From an uncultured Lachnospiraceae bacterium (lineage in GTDB: Bacteria > Bacillota > Clostridia > Lachnospirales > Lachnospiraceae), in NCBI GenBank assembly GCA_902783095.1, contig CACZPX010000100.1, positions 1 to 5,824 of the forward strand: 5,824 nucleotides of DNA, given 5' to 3'. Of the stretch, positions 1 to 5,824 are shown in pieces. The notes beneath the pieces were generated by a model. That model saw only the letters and a list, made by a program, of their open reading frames with translations, did not search any database and was not told the origin of the DNA. Position 1 is the first letter of the stretch; each line of letters starts with the position of its first letter. The translations under genes were made by a program, and so were the position numbers.

Positions 1-1
1 C

Positions 2-1291
2 TACACGGTGAACGAAGACGGTACCGAGTACAACTTCCACATCCGTGACGACGCTACGTTCGGCAACGGCGACAAGATCCTGGCCAGCGACTGCGCGTTC
101 AGCATCAAGAGCGCGGCGGCCAGCTCCATGCGCGCCCACTATTTCGCAGCCCTTGAGGACGCGGTAGCGGTGGACGAGAGCAACCTGAAGGTCACCTTAA
201 AGTACAACGATCCCTGCTTCCTGGCCCGCGTTGCGGCCCCCGGCACCACCTCCATCGTGTCCGAGAGCTTCTACAATTCCTGCAACGGCGAATACGGCAC
301 CAGTGTGGACAAGATCATCTCCTCCGGCCCCTACAACGTGACCGCGTGGGAGTACAACGTCTCCATGAGCTTTGAAGCCCGCGAGGACTTCTGGGGCGAG
401 ACCTCCAACATCAAGAAAGCCAAGATCTTCAACATCACCGACACCAACGGCCTGATGGTCGCCATGCAGACCGGTGACATCGATCTGTCCTGGAGCCCGG
501 CTTCCGGTTCCACCTACGACACCCTGAAGGCCGCCGAGGGCGTGCACTTCACCGAGTACAAGGGCGCCCGTTATGAGAACGTCCATATGTACTACAAGAG
601 CGGCACCTTCGCAGACGTCCGCATGCGCAAGGCGGTCGCCTATGCGATCAATTCGGAAGACGCCCTGACGGTCGGCGTGGACGGCATGGGCTTTACCACC
701 CGTTATCCCGGCGACAACACCGCCACCAACTGCAATCCCGACTATGATTCCCCCAACCGCATCACCTACAATGTGGAAGAGGGCAAGAAGCTGGTCGAAG
801 AGTGCGGCAACGTGGGTCTGCACGTGGTGATCAATTCCTATCAGCCCGACCCTTATCCGGCCCTGTCCACCTGGCTGCAGAGCGCGCTGAACGCGATCGG
901 CCTGGACGCCGAAGTGCAGGTAATGGAGCGCGGCGCCTGGATCGACGCCTGCAACGCCGAGGAGATGGAGATCGGTATCCTGTCTCTGGTGGGTTCCGTA
1001 TTTGATATGGACGACGACTTCTGCAACTACGTGGCATCCGATCACTGCGGTTCCGGCGGCAACTACGGCTGGTACGTGAGTGAGGAGATGGACAAGCTGA
1101 TCGCCGAATCCCGCACCAAGGTAGACCCGGCCGAGCGTACCGAAAGCTACAAGGCCATGATCGACCTGTTCTGGGAAGACGTTCCCATGGTCCCGCTGTT
1201 CTGCTGGAACTACGCGCTGCCGACTGCCGACACGCTGAACGTGCCGAACGGCCGTCTGTATCGCTTCTCTTCCTACAGCTGGGTCCAGTAA
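2..1291 (+). CDS. ABC transporter substrate-binding protein, family 5 (peptide/nickel type), 5'-partial
   Basis: This is the C-terminal part of an extracytoplasmic solute receptor of the SBP_bac_5 family, which captures oligopeptides or similar ligands and hands them to an ABC permease. The frame is open from base 2 and ends at TAA 1289-1291, giving 429 visible residues. The family signature is clear near the left edge: DGTEYNFHIRDDATFGNGDKI (residues 6-26, numbering from base 2), followed by A-S-D-C-A-F-S, matches the usual 'dG..ytF.lR....f.dG..l.A.Dv.fS' pattern. A second hallmark, VRMRKAVAYAIN at 206-217, matches the conserved 'vR.Al.yAid' helix. Family members are commonly 500-600 residues, so roughly the first 100, including any lipoprotein signal and cysteine, lie outside the window. 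The GTG at base 8 is an internal valine, not a start. A terminator follows 18 bases after the stop, so this is the last gene of its unit. The ligand cannot be told from sequence; no permease or ATPase is visible. Confidence -1.
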   Translation, partial: YTVNEDGTEYNFHIRDDATFGNGDKILASDCAFSIKSAAASSMRAHYFAALEDAVAVDESNLKVTLKYNDPCFLARVAAPGTTSIVSESFYNSCNGEYGTSVDKIISSGPYNVTAWEYNVSMSFEAREDFWGETSNIKKAKIFNITDTNGLMVAMQTGDIDLSWSPASGSTYDTLKAAEGVHFTEYKGARYENVHMYYKSGTFADVRMRKAVAYAINSEDALTVGVDGMGFTTRYPGDNTATNCNPDYDSPNRITYNVEEGKKLVEECGNVGLHVVINSYQPDPYPALSTWLQSALNAIGLDAEVQVMERGAWIDACNAEEMEIGILSLVGSVFDMDDDFCNYVASDHCGSGGNYGWYVSEEMDKLIAESRTKVDPAERTESYKAMIDLFWEDVPMVPLFCWNYALPTADTLNVPNGRLYRFSSYSWVQ

Positions 1292-1309
1292 GGATCACTG
1301 CAATTACGG

Positions 1310-1335
1310 GAGGCCGCCTGCGGGCGGCCTCTTTT
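1310..1335 (+). terminator. Intrinsic terminator after the substrate-binding protein gene
   Basis: A perfect 9-bp GC-rich stem (GAGGCCGCC at 1310-1318 pairing with GGCGGCCTC at 1323-1331) closes a TGCG tetraloop and is followed directly by TTTT (1332-1335). It begins 18 bases after the stop codon of the upstream gene. The T-tract lies only on the plus-strand side; read on the minus strand the hairpin is followed by CCGTAATTG, so it should act in one direction. It separates the transporter gene from rarA. Confidence -1.
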
Positions 1336-1356
1336 GATGCAATTTGCGCGGAGATA

Positions 1357-1365
1357 TGTTATGAT
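1357..1365 (+). promoter_or_regulatory. Candidate extended -10 promoter for rarA
   Basis: TG at 1357-1358, one base, then TATGAT at 1360-1365 gives an extended -10 element (TGnTATGAT), one mismatch from TATAAT. No good -35 sits at 17 bases: that position reads ATGCAA (1337-1342). TTGATG at 1334-1339 overlaps the terminator T-tract and would leave a 20-base spacer. Extended -10 promoters can work without a strong -35. The position fits: just after the terminator and 34 bases before the rarA ATG. This is a pattern match only. Confidence -1.
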
Positions 1366-1399
1366 AGACCCAAATAGGACGTGAACAGGAAACGACGAT

Positions 1400-2731
1400 A
1401 TGGACCTTTTCGACTATATGCTGGAAGTGAACAAAAAGGAAGAATCCCCGCTGGCGGCCCGCATGCGCCCGAAGACCATCGACGAGATGGTGGGGCAGGA
1501 GCACATTCTGGGCGAGGGCAAGCTGCTGCGCCGCGCGATCAAGGCGGACAAGCTGAGCAGCCTGATCTTTTTCGGCCCGCCCGGCACCGGCAAGACCACG
1601 CTGGCCATGGCGATCGCAAACACCAGCAGCGCAGTCTTTCACGCCATCAACGCGACAACCTCCGGCAAAAAGGAGATGCAGGATACGGTGGAGCAGGCCA
1701 AGCAGGACCTGGCGGCGCAGGGACGGCGGACCATCCTGTTCGTGGATGAGATCCACCGCTTCAACAAGGCCCAGCAGGACTACCTGCTGCCCTTTGTGGA
1801 AGACGGCACCGTGATCCTGATCGGCGCCACGACGGAAAACCCGTACTACGAGGTAAATTCCGCGCTGATCTCCCGGTCCGCCGTGTTTGAATTAAAGCCG
1901 CTCACCAAAGAGAATATCCGCACGCTGATCGACCGCGCCGTCTACGACGAAAAGAAGGGCATGGGCGCCTACAACGCCGTGATCGACGAGGACGCGGCGG
2001 ACTTTCTGGCGGATATCAGCTCGGGCGACGCGCGCACGGCCATCAACGCCGTGGAACTGGCCGTTCTGACCACGGAACCCGGGCCGGACGGCAGGATCCG
2101 CATCACCATGGAGGTGGCGGAAGAGTGCGTGCAGCGGCGGAACGTCCGCTATGACAAGACCGGCGACAATCACTACGACGTGATCTCCGCCTTTATCAAG
2201 AGCATGCGCGGCTCCGACCCGGACGCGGCCGTCTACTGGCTGGCCCGGATGCTGTACGCCGGGGAAGACCCCAAATTCATCGCGCGGCGCATCATGATCT
2301 GCGCTTCGGAGGACGTGGGCATGGCCGATCCGAACGCCATCGTGGTGGCCAGCGCGGCCAGCGATATCCTGGAGAAGGTGGGCATGCCGGAGGGCCGGAT
2401 CCCGCTCGCGCAGGCCGCCGTCTACGTGGCGACCGCGCCCAAGAGCAACGCCTCCTATCTTGCGATCGACAAGGCCATGCAGGCCGTTAAGGACCGCGCC
2501 GTGGATACGGTGCCGCATCACCTGCAGAACGCCAACTTTTCCGGGGAAAAGGCGCTGGGACACGGCATCGGCTACAAGTATGCGCACGACTATCCCGGTC
2601 ACGTGGCAAAGCAGCAGTATCTGCCGGACGAACTGGACGGAACGGTCTTTTTTGAGCCCGGGGAGAACGGGTACGAAAAAAAGATCCGCGAATACATGGA
2701 ATTCTGCAAAAAAATGACCCTGCTGCAATGA
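1400..2731 (+). CDS. rarA: Replication-associated recombination protein A (RarA/MgsA), AAA+ ATPase
   Basis: A complete 443-residue clamp-loader-like AAA+ ATPase related to bacterial RarA (E. coli MgsA) and eukaryotic Mgs1/WRNIP1, cytoplasmic proteins acting at stalled or damaged replication forks. Walker A is GPPGTGKT (59-66) and Walker B is ILFVDEIHRF (112-121). Sensor 1 is GATTENP (142-148), the arginine finger sits in ISRS (R159), and the sensor 2 region is SGDAR (208-212). The C-terminal half (about 255-430) is the MgsA_C tetramerisation region, with YDVISAFIKSMRGSDPDAAVYWLARML, RRIMICASEDVG, APKSNASY and YAHDYPGH motifs recognisable from E. coli RarA. Length is normal for the family. The ATG is supported by AGGA at 1387-1390, 9 bases upstream, and by an in-frame TGA at 1382-1384 that excludes a longer start. 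All catalytic motifs are intact. It begins after an insulating terminator and ends 67 bases before the next co-directional gene. Confidence -1.
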   Translation: MDLFDYMLEVNKKEESPLAARMRPKTIDEMVGQEHILGEGKLLRRAIKADKLSSLIFFGPPGTGKTTLAMAIANTSSAVFHAINATTSGKKEMQDTVEQAKQDLAAQGRRTILFVDEIHRFNKAQQDYLLPFVEDGTVILIGATTENPYYEVNSALISRSAVFELKPLTKENIRTLIDRAVYDEKKGMGAYNAVIDEDAADFLADISSGDARTAINAVELAVLTTEPGPDGRIRITMEVAEECVQRRNVRYDKTGDNHYDVISAFIKSMRGSDPDAAVYWLARMLYAGEDPKFIARRIMICASEDVGMADPNAIVVASAASDILEKVGMPEGRIPLAQAAVYVATAPKSNASYLAIDKAMQAVKDRAVDTVPHHLQNANFSGEKALGHGIGYKYAHDYPGHVAKQQYLPDELDGTVFFEPGENGYEKKIREYMEFCKKMTLLQ

Positions 2732-2798
2732 TTTTTTGTGGCAGAGCCGGCTCAAATGTTGTATATTATATTAATAAAGTCTGAAGACGGGAGAGGGT
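2732..2798 (+). promoter_or_regulatory. rarA to DUF5717-like intergenic gap: AT-rich promoter candidate and ribosome binding site
   Basis: This 67-base gap has no hairpin followed by a T-run, so rarA transcription may continue into the next gene. It also contains an AT-rich stretch at 2762-2778 with several overlapping -10-like hexamers (TATATT 2762-2767, TATTAT 2764-2769, TATATT 2767-2772). The only -35-like match, TTGTGG at 2736-2741, is 20-25 bases away, which is long, so a promoter is possible but weak. A perfect 10-bp palindrome, GAGCCGGCTC (2744-2753), lies just upstream of the AT-rich stretch. The purine-rich GGGAGAGGG (2789-2797) is a strong ribosome binding site, with GGGAG placed 5 bases before the ATG. 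Confidence -1.
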
Positions 2799-5700
2799 AT
2801 GAAGGAAAAGATCGGCAGACTGTCAAGGGGTATCATCGATTCACGGAAGAACCGGATCGTCATTGAGCCGGACCGCATCGAAAAGACCGTGCCGGAAGAT
2901 GCGCCGTACCAGGGAGAGTTTACCATTTCCAGCAAAAACCGGCTGGCCTTCCGCGGGATCATCTATTCTTCGGATCCTCACGTGGTGCCGAACAAGATGT
3001 ATTTTGCCGGGACCGACGCGCTGATCACCTATCAGGTGACGGTCGACGAGACCGTCTCCGGCGATACCATAGACGGCGCCTTCTCCATCGTTTCAAGCAG
3101 CGGAGAGTTTTCTCTGCCGTATCATTTTGTCATCAGCAGCGAGACGGACCGCGAAGGTACGCCCGTCACCACCCTGAAGGACCTTGCCGAATACGCCGCG
3201 GCGCAGCCGGAGCGCGCGCTCGCCTTCTTCTTTTCGGAAGATTTTCCGGAACTGCCCTTTATGCATTCCATGGAGATGCAGACGCTGTACGCTGGGCTTT
3301 GCGGCAGCTCTGACAAACGGCAGGCCATGGAGGAGTTCCTGATCGCGAAGGGGCAGAAGGAGCCCGTGCGGCTGTCCCTTTTAAACCCGTCGCTCACCTT
3401 CCTTACGGCGCCGCAGGGCGTGCAGATCCTGCGCATCAACCGGAGCGGTGAGGGCTATCTGCGCCGGACCGTCACCACCGACTGCGACTTTATCCGCGTG
3501 GATACCCGCGTGATCACCGACGGGGACTTTGCCGGGGACGTATACAACCTGCGCTACGTCATAGACCGGACCAGACTGGGTACGGAACAGAACGTGGGGC
3601 ATATCGTGATAAAGGACGTGCGCGACGAGCTGGTCTGCGAGATCACCGTGCACGCGGAGGACCCCGTGCGCCGCGAGACCGGCGAGAGAAAGCACCTTCT
3701 GGCCGCCTATACGTCGGCTCACTTAAACGTGCTCACGGATCCTTCGGATACGGAGTCCGCCCGGGAGATGACGCGGACCGCGGAGGCCATCTACACCTCC
3801 GGAAAGGCCACGCTGCGGGACGTGCTGCGAAAGATCGAGGCCGCGCACTACGACGGCCGCGACGAAGAGGCCATACAGCTTTTAAACAATCTGGCGCCGG
3901 CCATCCGCACCTATGCCAAGCGGGACCCGGAGGCCTTCGTCTATTTTTACTATCTGGTGCTGCTGGCGGAAGACAGCGACGCCAACCGGGAACGCCTGCT
4001 GGAACTCGTCTCCAAGTACGAGACGGTCAACGCCGCGTCCCCTTCCATCTATCTGATCCGGACGCAGGTCGATCCGGACCTTGCCGCGGACCCCGAAAAG
4101 TCCCTGGAAGGCCTGTACCGCCTGTATGACCAGGGGGTGGACAGCCCCTACCTGTACTGCTGCGCCCTGCAGTATTATCTGCGGGATCCCGCGCTGCTCA
4201 AGGTGCTGGACAGCTTTGAACTGCAGGTGCTTCTGTACGGCGCCCGCCGCGGGTTGCTCACACTGGAACTGGCCCGCGAGACGGCGCTGCTCTCCAGACA
4301 GGTTAGGGAGTTTTCCGACCTGCTGTTTGCGCTGCTGGTGCAGCTGTATCAGCGTTTTCCGGAAGCGGAGATCCTCACGGCGCTCTGTGCCGTGCTGATC
4401 CGCGCGGGGAAGCGCGACGAAAAGTACTTTGTCTGGTACCAGGAGGCCGTGGAGCGGGATCTGCGGATCGCCGCGCTGTACGACTGTTACCTGGCGTCCA
4501 TGCCCTCCGACTATACGGAGCGCTTCCCGGACGAGGTCTACCTTTACTATTCCTACAACAGTCCCGCGGACGCGCACGCGCGCGAACTGCTGTACCGCAG
4601 CGTGCTCACCTACTACGACCGGACCTCCTCCATCTATGAGGCCTATGAAAAGCAGATCAGCGAGTTTGCCGCGGAACAGCTGTTAAAGGAGAAGATCAAC
4701 GAGAATCTGGCGGTGATCTACAGGGATTTCCTGACACCTGCCATCATCGACGAAAATATGGCGGCCCTGCTGCCGGATCTGTTAAAGACCTGCCGCGTTT
4801 CGGTGAAGGACCCGGCGTTTACGCGGATCGTGATCTGCTACGGCGAGCTGAACGGGGAACAGAGCATGGCGCTTACAGAGGGGACGGCGTATCTGCCGCT
4901 GTACACGGACCGCTACCTGATCCTGTTTGAGGACCGCGCCGGCAGCCGTTACAGCGGGATCCCCTGTGAAAAGACCGCGCTGATGGATGAAAGCGCGGAG
5001 CTTGTGGCGCGCTGCGAGCAGCTGCTGCCGGACCGCCCGCTTTCCAAACTGAAGGATATCGAAAACGCGCTCGGGGCGCAGCCGCTGGACCGCGAGGGGA
5101 TGGAGATCCTGCTCGAAATGGCGCAGGTGCCGGGCCTCAGCCCGTTCCACAAAAAGATGATGATCTCCGCCGTGGTCAACCACCACGACTGGAAGGAGGA
5201 CGACGGCTGTGCGGACCTTCTGACCGCCTGTATGGACAGCGCCTACCTGCCCGCGGAGGACAAGGTGACGCTGATCCAGGCGCTGGGGTATCAGGGCTGC
5301 TACGAAGAGGGCTGGAAGCTCACCAGGGAGAGCAGCTACATGAACCTGCCGCTGGCGGATCTTCTGGAACTCTGCGTTTACAGCATCGACCGGCTGGACG
5401 GCGCAGCGGACGGCTTTGTGCTGGAGATCGACAAGTATCTCTTTAAGCACAAGACCTACGACCGGACCACGCTGACCTATCTGTGCCGGCATTACAACGG
5501 TCTTTCGCGCGATATGCTGCGCGTCCTGAAGGCGGCCGTAAAGGCGCACGCCGACACCGCGGACCTGACCGAACGCCTGCTGGCGCAGATGCTCTTTACC
5601 GGCGCCGGCTACGGCCTGGATACGGTGTTCAAGGCCTACTGCCGCACGGAAAAGCCCGAGCGCATGCTGACCGACGCCTACTACGTGACCAAGTGTCACA

Positions 5701-5824
5701 ATTACTTTATCAAAAACGAGCCGCTCACCGAAGAGCTGGCGGCCCATATCACCGGCGACCTGGTGAAGAACGCGATGCCGCACACGATCCCGGTGATCGT
5801 GATGCTGGCCGTGACCAAGTACTA
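2799..5824 (+). CDS. Large multidomain protein of unknown function, DUF5717-like, 3'-partial
   Basis: The frame from ATG 2799 has no stop through 1008 codons. The last two bases, TA, begin the next codon, so it is either tyrosine or a stop exactly at the edge. The start is fixed by GGGAGAGGG just upstream and an in-frame TAA at 2775-2777. There is no signal peptide and no obvious membrane segment, so it is probably cytoplasmic. Visible layout: a charged N-terminus (1-38); a beta-rich Ig-like domain (39-114); a linker with short helices (115-190); a second Ig-like domain (191-286); a long helical, TPR-like region (about 291-665, for example 338-363 and 449-463); a compact beta segment (about 666-733); then further helices to the edge. 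I recognise the N-terminus and overall plan as DUF5717, which I recall as about 1200 residues in Lachnospiraceae; this is from memory. No catalytic motif, Walker motif or metal-binding pattern was seen, so a scaffold or binding role is likelier than an enzyme. The function is unknown. Confidence -1.
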   Translation, partial: MKEKIGRLSRGIIDSRKNRIVIEPDRIEKTVPEDAPYQGEFTISSKNRLAFRGIIYSSDPHVVPNKMYFAGTDALITYQVTVDETVSGDTIDGAFSIVSSSGEFSLPYHFVISSETDREGTPVTTLKDLAEYAAAQPERALAFFFSEDFPELPFMHSMEMQTLYAGLCGSSDKRQAMEEFLIAKGQKEPVRLSLLNPSLTFLTAPQGVQILRINRSGEGYLRRTVTTDCDFIRVDTRVITDGDFAGDVYNLRYVIDRTRLGTEQNVGHIVIKDVRDELVCEITVHAEDPVRRETGERKHLLAAYTSAHLNVLTDPSDTESAREMTRTAEAIYTSGKATLRDVLRKIEAAHYDGRDEEAIQLLNNLAPAIRTYAKRDPEAFVYFYYLVLLAEDSDANRERLLELVSKYETVNAASPSIYLIRTQVDPDLAADPEKSLEGLYRLYDQGVDSPYLYCCALQYYLRDPALLKVLDSFELQVLLYGARRGLLTLELARETALLSRQVREFSDLLFALLVQLYQRFPEAEILTALCAVLIRAGKRDEKYFVWYQEAVERDLRIAALYDCYLASMPSDYTERFPDEVYLYYSYNSPADAHARELLYRSVLTYYDRTSSIYEAYEKQISEFAAEQLLKEKINENLAVIYRDFLTPAIIDENMAALLPDLLKTCRVSVKDPAFTRIVICYGELNGEQSMALTEGTAYLPLYTDRYLILFEDRAGSRYSGIPCEKTALMDESAELVARCEQLLPDRPLSKLKDIENALGAQPLDREGMEILLEMAQVPGLSPFHKKMMISAVVNHHDWKEDDGCADLLTACMDSAYLPAEDKVTLIQALGYQGCYEEGWKLTRESSYMNLPLADLLELCVYSIDRLDGAADGFVLEIDKYLFKHKTYDRTTLTYLCRHYNGLSRDMLRVLKAAVKAHADTADLTERLLAQMLFTGAGYGLDTVFKAYCRTEKPERMLTDAYYVTKCHNYFIKNEPLTEELAAHITGDLVKNAMPHTIPVIVMLAVTKY

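Noticed and set aside
8..10. GTG as the start of the first gene
   Set aside because: The frame is open to the left edge and the family pattern already runs through this point, so the codon is internal and the gene is truncated by the window.
197..1045. Long minus-strand open frame opposite the substrate-binding protein gene
   Set aside because: Its translation is a low-complexity mix rich in G, V, H and A with no family motif. It arises from the GC-rich third positions of the real plus-strand gene.
1310..1335. Bidirectional terminator
   Set aside because: The T-tract is present only on the plus-strand side and there is no convergent gene.
2732..2753. rarA terminator formed by the T-run at 2732-2737 and the palindrome at 2744-2753
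   Set aside because: The T-run precedes the palindrome and the palindrome has no room for a loop beyond a 3-bp stem, so the order and stability are wrong for an intrinsic terminator.
1892..2755. Long minus-strand open frame opposite rarA
   Set aside because: It overlaps the conserved C-terminal half of rarA and its translation is H/V/R/G-rich with no recognisable domain.
3381..5783. Three minus-strand open frames (3381-3722, 3882-4577, 4782-5783) that could be taken for genes
   Set aside because: All lie inside the continuous 1008-codon plus-strand frame, which has a proper start, ribosome binding site and coherent domain structure. The antisense products are rich in Q, H, V and R with no known fold.

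Overview
The window is GC-rich bacterial DNA, all coding on the plus strand, carrying three genes of which the first and last are cut by the window edges. The best guess for the source is a high-GC member of the Clostridia, probably Lachnospiraceae. This rests mainly on the third gene, which resembles a large uncharacterised protein family (DUF5717) that I associate with that group, and on Gram-positive style strong GGAG ribosome binding sites. The assignment is an inference from remembered family features, not a database result.

Layout. Bases 2-1291 hold the C-terminal ~429 residues of a family 5 (peptide/nickel type) ABC transporter solute-binding protein. It is closed by a strong intrinsic terminator at 1310-1335. 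A short spacer with an extended -10 promoter candidate (about 1357-1365) leads to a complete rarA (mgsA) gene at 1400-2731, encoding the AAA+ replication-associated recombination protein. After 67 bases without a recognisable terminator, a very long reading frame opens at 2799 and is still open after 1008 codons at the right edge. It has two N-terminal immunoglobulin-like beta domains that look like a diverged tandem duplication, a long TPR-like helical region, a second beta insert and more helices.

How the genes work together. The solute-binding protein is a separate transcription unit whose permease and ATPase partners are not in view. rarA and the giant gene are co-directional and could be read as one transcript, but the AT-rich gap between them could also carry its own promoter, so a functional link is not established. 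No mobile elements, RNA genes, CRISPR arrays or nucleotide repeats were recognised. The least explained item is the large third protein, which fills the right half of the window.
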